Below the pieces are notes generated by a model, which was not told where the DNA came from, did no database searches, and saw nothing but the letters and a program-made list of their open reading frames with translations. DNA of 64,000 nucleotides. Source: Streptosporangium amethystogenes (lineage in GTDB: Bacteria > Actinomycetota > Actinomycetes > Streptosporangiales > Streptosporangiaceae). This document shows positions 9,607-18,932 of this stretch, one piece after another. Made by a program: the position numbers and the translations under genes. Within the stretch, counting starts at the first letter, position 1; each line of letters starts with the position of its first letter. Location of the stretch: NCBI RefSeq assembly GCF_000721075.1, contig NZ_JOEQ01000011.1, positions 124,001 through 188,000 on the forward strand, given 5' to 3'.

Positions 9607-10983
9607 CTACTCCTCCGTCCGGGGCCGGGAGCCGAGTACGAGTTCCCCGACCGTGCCCTCAAGGAGCGGGTCGCGTCCCGAGGCGGTGGCGAAGGCCGCG
9701 GCGTCCCCGCCGCCCAGGCCGCACACGGCCAGGTCCATCGCGGTGGCCACCAGGTAGAGGGTCTGGTAGAGCACCCCCACGTGCTTGAGGACCAGCGGGT
9801 AGGCGACGGTCTCGTACTTCCACATCACCCGGCCGAACCGGGCCGCCACCAGCAGCACCACCTGTGGATCGGACTCCAGCATGGCGGCGCCCCGAGCCTG
9901 GCCGACCAGCGCCTCGGTGGCCTTGCCCGGTTCGGCGACGAGTTCCAGCTCGTGCCGGTCGGTCGCGTAGTGCCACAGTCCGGGCGCCAGTCCCTCGCAC
10001 GCCGTCACCAGCGGGTAGACCTCCAGCTCGTGTACGGCACCGCCGCTCGGATACGGCCGGTCGGCCAGTTCCTGGCCGTCGCCGCCGGTCATGGTGCCCC
10101 GTCTGCGCAGGCTCCGGTAGAGCAGCTCGCCGAGCTGGGCGAGGGTGATCGGTCTGTCCTGGTCGTGGGCGCGGATCGAGCGGCGCCGTTCGAGCACCTC
10201 GGTGAGCGACGGGTCCTTGGCCGCGACCTCGTCCAGGTCGGGCACCGGCAGCGCGACGGTCCGGGTGCCGGCGGGCGGCGGGGAGACCGGTTCCGGTGCG
10301 AAGCGGTCTTTGATGGGATAGGTCCCGCCGTATCCGCCGACCGAGGCGGGGAAGCGTGTACGGGAGTGGAAGGCCAGGTCGGCGGGGTGCCACTGCGCGT
10401 AGGGGCGCTCGGCCACCTCCACGTCCCCATCGGGACCGCCCGGCGCCAGCAGACCGGCCGTGGCCAGCAGCCGCAGCACCGGGGCGGGTACGGAGGTGCT
10501 CCAGGTCGCCAGCTCGCCGAGCAGCCCGGCGGCCTGCGGCATCAGCTCGACGGCCAGGTGACGGCCGGGGGTCTGCAGGGTCAGTGTGCCGTCCACCACC
10601 CGCGCCTCGGCGAAGCGCGACAGCCGTACCGGGCCGGTGGGGGCCGCCGCCAGCAGCGTCGGACCCCGGCCGACGGAGAAGAGCCTGGCCACCGCGGTGC
10701 CGTCCACCGCCGCGGCGTGTTCGAGCAGCCCGGAGGTGTTCAGCCCGCGGAACAGCATGTGCCAGCGGAGCAGTCCCGCCTCGCCGTCCGCCGTGGTCAC
10801 CGCGCCTGCCAGGGCGGCGTCATCGTGGTCGCCCTCGGCCAGCAGCTTCAGGGCCGTGCCCTGTCCCGGCGACAGGTTCCTCAGTTCGAGAGCCGTGGTG
10901 GTCAGTTGGATGCGCTCACCGGAGAACGACGCGTCCCGGCGCAGCCGGGAGACGATGATGGGGTTCATGGGGGGACCGTTCAC
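9607..10983 (-). CDS. SagB-type FMN-dependent azoline dehydrogenase, 458 aa
   Basis: Oxidises thiazolines/oxazolines made by the cyclodehydratase to thiazoles/oxazoles. Residues 1-230 form a winged-helix-like N-terminal domain found in longer SagB proteins. From about residue 235 the nitroreductase fold appears: RRSIRAHDQDRPITLAQL (FMN phosphate binding), YPSGGAVHELEVYPLV and VLKHVGVLYQTLYLVA. A Lys-Tyr pair occurs in MWKYETVAYP, matching the conserved catalytic KY pair of SagB enzymes. GTG 10983 directly follows the YcaO stop (TAAGTG). ATG 10968 is an alternative; neither has a clear ribosome binding site, so coupled translation is likely. Confidence 0.92.
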   Translation of the reverse strand: MNGPPMNPIIVSRLRRDASFSGERIQLTTTALELRNLSPGQGTALKLLAEGDHDDAALAGAVTTADGEAGLLRWHMLFRGLNTSGLLEHAAAVDGTAVARLFSVGRGPTLLAAAPTGPVRLSRFAEARVVDGTLTLQTPGRHLAVELMPQAAGLLGELATWSTSVPAPVLRLLATAGLLAPGGPDGDVEVAERPYAQWHPADLAFHSRTRFPASVGGYGGTYPIKDRFAPEPVSPPPAGTRTVALPVPDLDEVAAKDPSLTEVLERRRSIRAHDQDRPITLAQLGELLYRSLRRRGTMTGGDGQELADRPYPSGGAVHELEVYPLVTACEGLAPGLWHYATDRHELELVAEPGKATEALVGQARGAAMLESDPQVVLLVAARFGRVMWKYETVAYPLVLKHVGVLYQTLYLVATAMDLAVCGLGGGDAAAFATASGRDPLLEGTVGELVLGSRPRTEE

Positions 10984-13233
10984 TTAGAAGAACACGTTCC
11001 AGGAGTTGATCTCGTCCTGGGGGGTCGGCCGGTCGAGCCAGCCGAGCCGTACCGGTGCGTCGTAGAGGCGGCCGGGCGCCAGGCGGCGCCAGAAGTGCCG
11101 CAGGCCGGGCGCCATCACCTTGACGACGTTCAGCTCCAGATCGGGACGGGTCTGGTCGAGGACGATCACTTCGGATCCGGCCGCCTCGATCGAGTCCACG
11201 CACTGGCGCACGCACACGGCCAGGTCGGTGGGGGCGGGCGGGCCGACGGTGACCGGCGGGAGGCCGGGGTCCGGCAGCAGCCAGGGCTCCCGGTCGACCT
11301 TGGCCTCCTTGCACCAGGCCAGCATCTCCGGGTCGTCCACCCGGTAGAGCGTGTTGCCCTGCTCGTCACGCCGGTCCACGGTCGGCAGGAACTGGTTGAG
11401 CTCGGTGAGCGCGCGGAACGCCGCGATGCGCGGGTCCGGGTGGCTGCCGAAGCCGACCATGATGTCCTCCACCTCGTGGCGGCGCCGGGAGACCGCGGCG
11501 TACACCGGGATGCCCACGTCGGTGGTGAGGTCGAGCATCCACAGGTCGCGGTCCATGGCCCCGTAGAAGTCCCGCAGCTCGCCCACGTAGGGGTCGTCCA
11601 GCGAGTCGAGGTCGAAGGCGGGGCGGCGCAGCCGGTTGTACCACCACAGCGCCACGGAGTCGCGCTCGACCAGCTCGCAGATGCCCTGCAGGATGGCCTC
11701 CTCCAGGGTGTTGCCCGCCGCGCTGCCGTTGGAGTCCGCGATGCAGAAGAAGTGCTGGTAGAGGTCGGGGTGGCCGTACCAGCCGTAGGCGGCGGGGACC
11801 AGCCGTTCCTCGTCGAGGGTCAGCGACCAGGCCCGCGACCAGTCGAACGGCACGTCCTCCTTGAACGGGTCGGGCACCTGCTGCAGCCGGTGCGCCGGGT
11901 CGGCGTTCCACTCCTTGCGCCCGGCCCGCTGCTCGTCGGAGAAGAGCAGCAACCGGTCCGGGTGCACCGCCGTCGCCGGATCCAGGTCGGCGTAGGCGGC
12001 CCGGATGACGGGCTCGTCCCCCCGCCAGACCCCCGAGTACCGTTCGATCGCCTCGCAGAGCGCGCTGACCTTCGCCTGGATCTCCGAGCGCCCCTTGCCG
12101 CCGCTCTGCCCGCGCAGGTTGCGGCGGAGCAGGTCCATGCTGTCGTTGACCATGGCGAAGTTGTGACCGGCGGCGTAGCTGTAGGTCAGGCCGCTGGGGT
12201 CGGTACCGATCGAGACCAGCTTGGTGATCGCGCCCAGGTGCGGGCTGATGTGCCGCTCCAGCCGCGCGAACGTGTCCTGCGGCTGGTCGACCCGGTAACC
12301 GCCGTCGGTGACGTGGTTGGCCTGCCGCGGGGTGAGCACGATCTTGGGGTTGTCGTCGGGCGGCGTGCCGCACGAGGGGCACTGCGGCTGGCGGATCAGG
12401 ACGTGCCTGCTGGTCTCCATGGTCGCCAGGTCGAGGGCGACCATCTGGCCGCAGAGCGCACCCGGCTCGCCGGTCGCCACGATCCTGGCGACCTCGGCCG
12501 CCAGCATCCCGGCCAGCGCCAGCGGCCCGGCCGAGATCTGCGCGCGCACCGGGTGGAACGGCGTCCGCTCACCCCGCTTCCCCGCCAGGTAGCGCTCCAG
12601 CTGGCGGTTGCCGCTGAGCCGCTGCGCCAGGCACGACCAGCAGCCCGTGTGGTCGGGATCGAGGAAGGGGCCGAGCCACGGGCTGACGCCGCCCGGCTTG
12701 GCCAGCAGCCAGGGGAGCCCGGATGCCAGCTGCGACGCGTTGCGCCGCTCCAGGGCCGGGTCGAGGTAGTCGTCCACGAGCACGACCGAGACCCCCTCGG
12801 CGGGCACCTCGTCGATCGCGCCGGTGAGCACCTTCAGCCCCAGCTCGGTCAGGGCGGCCGTGACCGGGGTGGCGTCCACCCCCTCGGCGGCCGCGACGGT
12901 GACCGGCGTGCCCTTCGTGACGGCCGCCGGGTCGATGCCCAGCGCGTCCCAGTAGGCCAGCACCTTCTCCGGCAGGTCCGGCCTGCCCTCCGCGAGGTGC
13001 CCCGCCGCCTCGTAGCGGCGCAGCGTGGTCAGCACCGTGGTGAATGGAACGCTCCCGGCCAGCTCCTGGACGATCTCACTCACACTCCTGCGGCCGTCGA
13101 GGTAGGGGAGCACCGCCACGGCGGCCTTCCCCGGCACCAGGAAGTCCTTCCCCTCGGCGAACAGGAAGACCCGGGATCCGTCCACGACCTCGACATGGAA
13201 ATGGGCCTTTAGTCGTGGACTCTCCATCAGCAT
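10984..13233 (-). CDS. TOMM cyclodehydratase: fused leader-binding (C) and YcaO (D) protein, 749 aa
   Basis: ATP-dependent enzyme that converts Cys (and Ser/Thr) of the core peptide to azolines. Seen: an N-terminal PqqD/RRE-like winged-helix stretch (about residues 1-85) for leader recognition; an E1-like region with two zinc-type pairs, CWSC (about 198) and CPSC (about 290); and a YcaO domain with ATP-site motifs ALCEAIERYSG and EEAILQGICELVERD. The C-terminus is INSWNVFF and lacks the PxPxP ending common in azoline-forming YcaO proteins. AAGG fits ATG 13227 (second Met) better than ATG 13233. First gene of the unit that runs through SagB, HlyD and both NHLM ABC proteins. Confidence 0.93.
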   Translation of the reverse strand: MLMESPRLKAHFHVEVVDGSRVFLFAEGKDFLVPGKAAVAVLPYLDGRRSVSEIVQELAGSVPFTTVLTTLRRYEAAGHLAEGRPDLPEKVLAYWDALGIDPAAVTKGTPVTVAAAEGVDATPVTAALTELGLKVLTGAIDEVPAEGVSVVLVDDYLDPALERRNASQLASGLPWLLAKPGGVSPWLGPFLDPDHTGCWSCLAQRLSGNRQLERYLAGKRGERTPFHPVRAQISAGPLALAGMLAAEVARIVATGEPGALCGQMVALDLATMETSRHVLIRQPQCPSCGTPPDDNPKIVLTPRQANHVTDGGYRVDQPQDTFARLERHISPHLGAITKLVSIGTDPSGLTYSYAAGHNFAMVNDSMDLLRRNLRGQSGGKGRSEIQAKVSALCEAIERYSGVWRGDEPVIRAAYADLDPATAVHPDRLLLFSDEQRAGRKEWNADPAHRLQQVPDPFKEDVPFDWSRAWSLTLDEERLVPAAYGWYGHPDLYQHFFCIADSNGSAAGNTLEEAILQGICELVERDSVALWWYNRLRRPAFDLDSLDDPYVGELRDFYGAMDRDLWMLDLTTDVGIPVYAAVSRRRHEVEDIMVGFGSHPDPRIAAFRALTELNQFLPTVDRRDEQGNTLYRVDDPEMLAWCKEAKVDREPWLLPDPGLPPVTVGPPAPTDLAVCVRQCVDSIEAAGSEVIVLDQTRPDLELNVVKVMAPGLRHFWRRLAPGRLYDAPVRLGWLDRPTPQDEINSWNVFF

Positions 13234-13485
13234 CCGCCTTTTTATATCAAGCTCTCGACAACCCTCTTCAGTGCGGATTTAAACACGGGGGGACCCGGAT
13301 GGTGAATGCGCAAAAAATCGTACGCATCGCGCGGCCGATACTTAGGGCACCGACGTATTCGCCTCGGTATCACCGCGCCGGACGCCCGGGATCGGTGGCC
13401 ATGGCCCACTCCTGAACCGGTACCGCCGAGAAAGACGGGCACCGAACCCGTTGAGATCCGTATCGGGAGAATGGGACGATGAGGC
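13234..13485. promoter_or_regulatory. Divergent promoter region of the YcaO operon and the LuxR regulator
   Basis: A 252-bp gap between the starts of two divergent genes, more AT-rich than the flanking genes (ATTTAAAC near 13277). It contains GATACTTA at 13337-13344, also found just upstream of the P450 gene at 25549-25556, and ACGTATTC at 13353-13360, which matches half of the AATACGTAT element seen elsewhere in the cluster. I cannot place -35/-10 boxes with confidence. Confidence 0.45.
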
Positions 13486-15924
13486 ATGGCACCGCTTCTT
13501 CACAGAGACAGAGAACTGGCTGTCTTCCGAGAGGCTCTCGACGAACTACGGGCCGGCCGCCCCACCGTCGCGGCGATCCTGGGCGGAAACGGAATGGGAA
13601 AGAGTTCCCTGCTCGGCGCCATGACCGAAATGCTTCCCCCGCGCAGTCTGGTGCTGCGGGCGCGCTGTCACCCGAGCGAGAGTCATTTCGCCTACGGTAT
13701 GGTCCGCCAGCTCTTCGACCCGGTGATGTCCGCCGGCGAGCGGCCCCGCGGGCAGTTCGACCACGCCGCCGACGATGACGGCGCCGCCACCCAGGACCTG
13801 CTGATCAGTCTGTTCCACATGACCCGCGACCTGGTCGCGGAGCAGCCGGTGGTCATCGCGATCGACGACCTGTCCTTCGCCGACACGCCGTCGCTGCGAT
13901 GGTTCTCCTACATCGCGCGCCGCCTGGACGACCTGCCGGTGATGATGATCGCCACGCTGCCCGGCAGCCCCCCGGCCGGGCTGGGCACGGATCTGGCCAA
14001 GCTGCCCTATGCGCGGTTCGTCCAGCTCAGACCGTTCTGCGCCACCTGTACGGCCGACTTCGTCGCCGAGGCGCTGGGTGCGCCGCCCGATGTGGAGCTG
14101 GCCGCGCTCTGCCACACGCTCTCGCAGGGGAACCCGCTGGTATTGCGCCAGCTGACCAGCCGGATGCGGCAGGCCAGGATCAGTCCGGGCGAGCCCGACC
14201 CCGACCAGGTGCTGGAGATCGGCACGGCGGCCCTGTCCGCCACCGTGCTCGAATGGCTGCACGACCACGACCCGGTGGCCTACGAACTGCTCACCCAGCT
14301 CGCCGTCATGGGGCCGGACACCGACGTGACCGTGGCGGCGATCCTGCTGAGTCAGGGCGAGCCGCAGATCCGGCAGGCCCGCCGGGCCCTCGCCCAGGCG
14401 GGTCTGATCACGGCGGGGTCGCCCGTGCGGTTCCACAACCCCCTGATCCGCACGGCCGTACTGTCGCGCATCGACAACCAGACCCGGCTCGGCCTGCACG
14501 AACGCGGAGCCGCGCTGCTGGCCAGGCTGGGCGCGCCGGCCGCCCAGACCGCCGAGCACCTGATGCTCACCGACTCCGACTGGGGCGTTCCGGTGCTGCG
14601 CAGGGCGGCCACCGAGGCGGTCGCGGCCCGCGAGTACGACGACGCGACCCGTTACCTGCGCCGCGCGCTGGCCTGCTCCGACGATCCGGCCACCATTCAC
14701 GAGCTGACCCTGCAGCTCGGCACGGTCGAGCTCCGCCACGACCTGGACGCCTGCGTCCGGCACGCGGAGACACTGGTCAGCACCGCGCCCGACCCCGTCA
14801 GGCGGGCCAGGTCGCTGCTGAACCTGGCCAGCCCCGCGCTGGTCGCCAGCACGGTGGGGGTCCGGCCGTTCGTCACGGTGGCCCACGAACTGGCGGCCAT
14901 GGCGGACCCGCCGAGGGAGCCGCTGCTCCGGCTGACCGCGCAGGGGGTGCTGTCCGGGTACCGCGCCGGGTTGCGCAGGTCGGTGCGGATGGCCTCCTCT
15001 GGCCTGCCGGATTCGGCGGCGAAGGAGCTCGCAGGGGCGCTGGCGGCGATGGTCGCGGCGAGCGGGCGGTATCCGGGCACCGCCAGGCGGCTGGCGACGC
15101 GGGCCTCCCGGGAGCGTTCCCGCCGGGATCGGCCCGCGGGGACCGGGCTGGTGGGCGCCGCGCTGGCGTTCGGCTGGACGGGGCGTCCGGAGGAGGCGCT
15201 GGCCGTGTGCGACCGGATCCTGCAGGACGCCCGCACCTGGGACCAGCCGGATCTGCACGTGCTCGGGCTGTTGCTGCGGGCCGATATCGGCCACCGGCGG
15301 GGCGACTCGGCCGACAGCCTGCGAGACGCGCTCGACGCGCGGGAGGGGGCCGAGCGGATCGGCGCGCGGGTGCTGACCACGGCGGCGCGCGCCTGTGGCG
15401 CGCGGGCCCTGATCCGGATGGACCGCGCCCAGGACGCCGCGGAGCTGGTACGCGGGATGACGATGCCCGCGGACGCCCACCCCCTGATCAAGAGCCTGAT
15501 CCTGGAGGTCCAGGGACTGATCGCGGCGGCGACGGGCGACCACGTCACCGCGCTGAGCCTGTTCCTCGACTGCGGGCACCGGCTCTCCGCCCGCGGCATC
15601 ACCAACCCCGCCTGCCTGCCCTGGCGCGCGCACGCCGCCAAGGCGTACAACGCGCTGGGCGAGCACACCGCGGCCCGTACGATCGCCGCCGAACCGCCGG
15701 CGAGCCCGGAGCACGCGCCGGACGCGCGGCCCGCGCAGGCCCAGATCCTGCTCACCCCCGCCGAGCAGCGGGTCGTCGAGCTGGTACGGCAGGGCATGAG
15801 CAGCATGGAGGTCGCCGAGCGGCTCTGCCTGAGCAAGCGCACCATCGACACCCACCTGGGCCGCATCTACCGCAAGCTCGGTATCCGAGGGCGGCACCAG
15901 CTGGCCGCCGCCCTCGGTCTGTGA
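13486..15924 (+). CDS. LuxR-family regulator with N-terminal AAA/STAND ATPase (LAL type), 812 aa
   Basis: Probable pathway-specific activator of the RiPP cluster. Seen: Walker A GGNGMGKSS at residues 33-41, Walker B-like VVIAIDDLSFAD near 125, a long helical TPR-like middle, and a C-terminal LuxR helix-turn-helix (LTPAEQRVVELVRQGMSSME followed by LCLSKRTIDTHLGRIYRKLG). The length fits the LAL class (800-1000 aa). Upstream in-frame ATG 13471 is followed by a stop, so ATG 13486 is used. It is the only plus-strand gene between two minus-strand blocks, and its stop codon abuts the halogenase stop with no gap. Confidence 0.9.
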   Translation: MAPLLHRDRELAVFREALDELRAGRPTVAAILGGNGMGKSSLLGAMTEMLPPRSLVLRARCHPSESHFAYGMVRQLFDPVMSAGERPRGQFDHAADDDGAATQDLLISLFHMTRDLVAEQPVVIAIDDLSFADTPSLRWFSYIARRLDDLPVMMIATLPGSPPAGLGTDLAKLPYARFVQLRPFCATCTADFVAEALGAPPDVELAALCHTLSQGNPLVLRQLTSRMRQARISPGEPDPDQVLEIGTAALSATVLEWLHDHDPVAYELLTQLAVMGPDTDVTVAAILLSQGEPQIRQARRALAQAGLITAGSPVRFHNPLIRTAVLSRIDNQTRLGLHERGAALLARLGAPAAQTAEHLMLTDSDWGVPVLRRAATEAVAAREYDDATRYLRRALACSDDPATIHELTLQLGTVELRHDLDACVRHAETLVSTAPDPVRRARSLLNLASPALVASTVGVRPFVTVAHELAAMADPPREPLLRLTAQGVLSGYRAGLRRSVRMASSGLPDSAAKELAGALAAMVAASGRYPGTARRLATRASRERSRRDRPAGTGLVGAALAFGWTGRPEEALAVCDRILQDARTWDQPDLHVLGLLLRADIGHRRGDSADSLRDALDAREGAERIGARVLTTAARACGARALIRMDRAQDAAELVRGMTMPADAHPLIKSLILEVQGLIAAATGDHVTALSLFLDCGHRLSARGITNPACLPWRAHAAKAYNALGEHTAARTIAAEPPASPEHAPDARPAQAQILLTPAEQRVVELVRQGMSSMEVAERLCLSKRTIDTHLGRIYRKLGIRGRHQLAAALGL

Positions 15925-17325
15925 TCAGTGCGGTGACACCGGCTCGGTGGCCCGTCCGATGCCCAGCCTCGGTTCGGTGACCAGGTACAGCCCGGCGGCG
16001 GTGCCGCCGGTGTTCTCGTGGCCCGCACGGTCCTGGCCCGCGGTCAGCTCGCCTGCCAGCACCATCGCGTCCAGCGGCACCGCGCCGCCGACGCGGGTGG
16101 CGTCGTCCAGGTCGGTCAGGCCCGCGGTGATCGAGGCGAAGGCGCCGTCGGAGGGCGCCGGGGCGCGGCCGACGCGCTTCTTCATCAGCTCCGGATACTG
16201 GCCCCTGGCCAGGCGCTGCGCCAGCCAGAAGTAGCTGTTCCTGCCCCGGTACTGCTCGTAGAAGCCGGCGACCATGGAGAACATCCGGCCGTAGGCGTTG
16301 CGGTAGTGGGACTCGTAGAATCCCAGCGCCTCGCGCTCGGTGACCTCCCCGGCGTGCGCGGACAGGATGGTCGCGGCCGCCAGCATGCCGCTGTACATGG
16401 CCAGGTGCACGCCGGTGGAGAGCAGCGGGTCCAGGAAGCAGGCGGAGTCGCCCGCCAGGAAGTAGCCGGGGCCGCAGAAGCTGTCAGCCGAGTAGGAGAA
16501 GTCCTGCTCGACGCGGACCTCGCCCTGGAAGTCGCCGCTCGCCACCAGTTCCGCCACCGTCTCGGACTCCGCGACCAGGGCCAAGAACATCTCGTCCGGC
16601 GAGGAGAACCCGGACCTGCGGGCCAGGAACTGGTCCTTGTGGGTGACGAAGCCCACGCTGTAGACGTCGCCGCTGAGCGGGATGACCCAGTACCAGCCGT
16701 TGGGCGAGGAGATCACGTTGATGCCGCCCCTGGGGGTGCTGGGCAACAGGGCGCCGCCCCGGTAGTAGCCCCAGATGGCGACGTTGCGGAAGACGTCGTG
16801 CGGCTGCCGGTTGCGGAAGTGCTGTGCGGAGAGCACGCCTGCGCGGCCGGAGGCGTCCACCACGAAGTCGGCCGCGGTCTCCTGGCGGTGCCCCTCGTGT
16901 ACCCATTCCACGCCCACGGCGCGGCCGTCGTCGAAGCCGACCTTCTTCACGCGGGCCCCGTGGACCACCTCCACGCCCTGCTCGGCGGCGTGCTTGAGCA
17001 GGACGTCGTCGAAGTCGGCGCGGTCCACCTGCCAGGATCGCACCTGGTCGCCGAAGAGGTCCGGCCAGTTGATCGTCCAGTCGCGCTCCGCGCCCCAGCG
17101 GAGCAGCAGGCCCTCCTTGACCTGGTAGCCGCGGGCCTCGACCTTCTCCCGCGCGCCGACCAGGTCGATGATGGCCCGGCAGGAAGAGGAGATCGACTCG
17201 CCGATGTGGTATCGGGGGAAGAAGTCCCGTTCCAGCAGGCGCACCCGGGCACCGGCCCGGGCCAGCAGTGCCGAGGAGATCGCCCCCGCCGGGCCCCCGC
17301 CTATAACCACCACGTCAGGCGCCAT
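15925..17325 (-). CDS. Flavin-dependent halogenase (tryptophan-halogenase superfamily), 466 aa
   Basis: FAD/FADH2-dependent halogenase. Seen: dinucleotide-binding VVIGGGPAGAISSALLARAG at residues 6-25; YQVKEG with Lys70 where the catalytic lysine is expected; the halogenase motif WYWVIP (WxWxIP) at residues 211-216; and a second FAD motif, GPGYFLAGDSACFLDPLLST, near residue 300. The overall pattern is closer to the phenol/pyrrole and carrier-protein group than to free-tryptophan halogenases. Tyr118-Tyr119 of the precursor core are the obvious candidate substrates, but this is inference. A partner flavin reductase is not encoded nearby. Preceded by a 91-bp AT-rich gap holding the AATACGTATT palindrome. 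Confidence 0.87.
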   Translation of the reverse strand: MAPDVVVIGGGPAGAISSALLARAGARVRLLERDFFPRYHIGESISSSCRAIIDLVGAREKVEARGYQVKEGLLLRWGAERDWTINWPDLFGDQVRSWQVDRADFDDVLLKHAAEQGVEVVHGARVKKVGFDDGRAVGVEWVHEGHRQETAADFVVDASGRAGVLSAQHFRNRQPHDVFRNVAIWGYYRGGALLPSTPRGGINVISSPNGWYWVIPLSGDVYSVGFVTHKDQFLARRSGFSSPDEMFLALVAESETVAELVASGDFQGEVRVEQDFSYSADSFCGPGYFLAGDSACFLDPLLSTGVHLAMYSGMLAAATILSAHAGEVTEREALGFYESHYRNAYGRMFSMVAGFYEQYRGRNSYFWLAQRLARGQYPELMKKRVGRAPAPSDGAFASITAGLTDLDDATRVGGAVPLDAMVLAGELTAGQDRAGHENTGGTAAGLYLVTEPRLGIGRATEPVSPH

Positions 17326-17390
17326 GGAATACCCCTCCCGCAGGAAAACTGCTAACCGTTTAATCCTCGCAAGGTGCGGTGAATATTGTT

Positions 17391-17400
17391 AATACGTATT
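17391..17400. promoter_or_regulatory. Perfect palindrome AATACGTATT upstream of the halogenase gene
   Basis: The 10-bp palindrome lies 66 bp before the halogenase start in an AT-rich 91-bp gap (TTAATACGTATTTATACGC). The core AATACGTAT occurs twice more at 25514-25522 and 25537-25545, upstream of the P450 gene of the same cluster. I did not notice it in the rest of the window. A shared operator or promoter element is inferred. Confidence 0.4.
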
Positions 17401-17416
17401 TATACGCATTTATGGA

Positions 17417-18076
17417 TTAATTCAGGATGGTGAGACCGAAGACCGCGCCCAGTGGGTCGGCGAGCAGGCCGTTTTCCAGCGGGCGGGCGCCGGCCGCCAG
17501 GGCCGCCGCGACGGCACCGGCACTGTCACCGTCACCGGCACCGAAGAACGGCACCCAGCCGGTTCTGGCGGAGGGGCGGATCACCAGGGGCACGTCGCCG
17601 TACAGGTTCCGGTAGAACTCCGTCGCCGCCTCCTGGCCGGAGGTGTGCAACTCGCAGGCGCACAGGGCGCCGGGCTCGTCCACCAGGACCACGCCCTCGT
17701 CCCTGCCGCCCTCCCAGAAGCCGACCGCCGCGCCCGAGGGGTCGACCGCCAGGCAGAGCCGGCCGTTCTCGCCCGCGGGCACCGGGCCCATCACGATCCG
17801 GCCGCCCAGGCGCCCGACCTCCGCCCGGGTGTGGCCGAGGTCCTTGGCGGCCAGGTAGACGTTCCAGGACGAGCCGAAGGCCGGGCCCATCGGGCTGGGG
17901 CCGAGGCCGCCGATGATCTCTCCGCGCAATGTGATCAGGTGGTAGCCACGGCTGTTCTCCCTGGTGAACTCCCAGCCGAAGAGGTCACCGTAGAACTGTT
18001 TCGCGCCGGTCAGGTCGACAGTGATGTGATCAACCCAGCACGGCGTTCCCGGGCCGTACGCGGTCCGCCGGGGCAT
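17417..18076 (-). CDS. VOC (glyoxalase-fold) protein, two domains, 219 aa
   Basis: Two tandem beta-alpha-beta-beta-beta units: residues about 10-115 (CWVDHITVDLTGAKQFYGDLFGWEF) and about 125-219 (ACELHTSGQEAATEFYRNLYG). Family members include metalloenzymes (glyoxalase, dioxygenase) and drug-binding resistance proteins, and sequence alone cannot decide between them. First-domain His17 and second-domain His are possible ligands. ATG 18076 has a strong AAGGAG five nt upstream, although the gene start overlaps the upstream reading frame by 67 nt. Self-protection by product binding is one possible role in the cluster. Confidence 0.82.
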   Translation of the reverse strand: MPRRTAYGPGTPCWVDHITVDLTGAKQFYGDLFGWEFTRENSRGYHLITLRGEIIGGLGPSPMGPAFGSSWNVYLAAKDLGHTRAEVGRLGGRIVMGPVPAGENGRLCLAVDPSGAAVGFWEGGRDEGVVLVDEPGALCACELHTSGQEAATEFYRNLYGDVPLVIRPSARTGWVPFFGAGDGDSAGAVAAALAAGARPLENGLLADPLGAVFGLTILN

Positions 18077-18885
18077 GGGGGCTCCTTCTGGATCCTGTCG
18101 TCGATGAGTGCCGCGGCCTCCTCCGCGCCGCCGAACTCCGGCATGAGCAGCCGGTAGCGGGGCGCGTCGGCCAGTTCCGTGGCGGCCGGCGGCCAGATGT
18201 GCGGCTGGAACGACCAGGGCTCAAGCCTGCAGCGGTCGTCGTCTCCCTGGCAGAGCCTGACCAGCGTGGGCGGGGCCAGCCTGGCGGTGATCGGGACGGG
18301 CGGGCCCAGCCGCTCAGGGCGGACCAGAACGGACTCCCCGGCCAGTGCGGGATGAGCCTGCCGCCAGATCGCCGGGTCCGGCTCCTGGCCGATCAGCCCG
18401 CCGCTTCTCGCCGACTCCAGGGCGCCGCCGCGCAGGTCCAGCGGGATGTGGAAGGGGAGGGTGTGCCCGGTGGTCCGGTCGACCACGAGGAGTTGCCCCG
18501 ACACCGGCCGCCAGGACCGGCCGGCCAATGCGGCCGCCACGCCGGCGCTGGGCGAGCAGGCACTGCCGATCAGCGCGACCGTCACGTCGTCCTTGGCCAT
18601 GACGACGGCACGCATCACCAGGTAGAGATGGTCGAGTACGGCGAATGGAGGAAGCGGTGGTGGCATGGTGCTCCACCCTCGGAACACGCGACGCTGGAGC
18701 AACATCCCGTCGGGACGCTGGACCAGCAGTTCTCCCTCTGAGGCCTTGTTGGTGAGAAGCTTCACGGCGAGCTGTGGTTCGCCGGTCTCCACCAGATGGG
18801 GGCCGAACAGGAACGCCAGGTCGGTGGGGTCGAGTTTGGTCAGCACCATGATGGTCATACCGAAGAAACTCAATAACAGGGGCAA
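18010..18885 (-). CDS. Unknown RiPP-cluster protein, possible degenerate HPr-kinase-like fold, 291 aa
   Basis: No sure family. Seen: a hydrophobic N-terminus (MTIMVLTKLDPTDLAFLF), VALIGSACSPSAGVAAAL near residue 105 where a P-loop would lie but without the GK(S/T), then LLVVDRTTGHTLPFHIPLDLR, which resembles the HprK-like kinase strand pattern found in some RiPP clusters. That suggests a kinase-fold protein that has lost its nucleotide loop; this is inference. TTG 18885 has a GGGGGGA five nt upstream; ATG 18858 is the alternative start. Its last 67 nt overlap the VOC gene, so the C-terminal tail (rich in Arg/Pro) may be non-conserved. Confidence 0.65.
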   Translation of the reverse strand: MPLLLSFFGMTIMVLTKLDPTDLAFLFGPHLVETGEPQLAVKLLTNKASEGELLVQRPDGMLLQRRVFRGWSTMPPPLPPFAVLDHLYLVMRAVVMAKDDVTVALIGSACSPSAGVAAALAGRSWRPVSGQLLVVDRTTGHTLPFHIPLDLRGGALESARSGGLIGQEPDPAIWRQAHPALAGESVLVRPERLGPPVPITARLAPPTLVRLCQGDDDRCRLEPWSFQPHIWPPAATELADAPRYRLLMPEFGGAEEAAALIDDRIQKEPPCPGGPRTARERRAGLITSLST

Positions 18886-18932
18886 CTATCCCCCCTTACG
18901 GTTGTCCTAATCTAAGCATTCTTACAATCAGG

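Noticed and set aside
6592..13212. Very long plus-strand open frame (over 2200 codons) opposite the transporter, SagB and YcaO genes
   Set aside because: It is the antisense shadow of GC-rich minus-strand genes with strong motifs; its translation is Gly/Gln/His-rich with no domain and no ribosome binding site.
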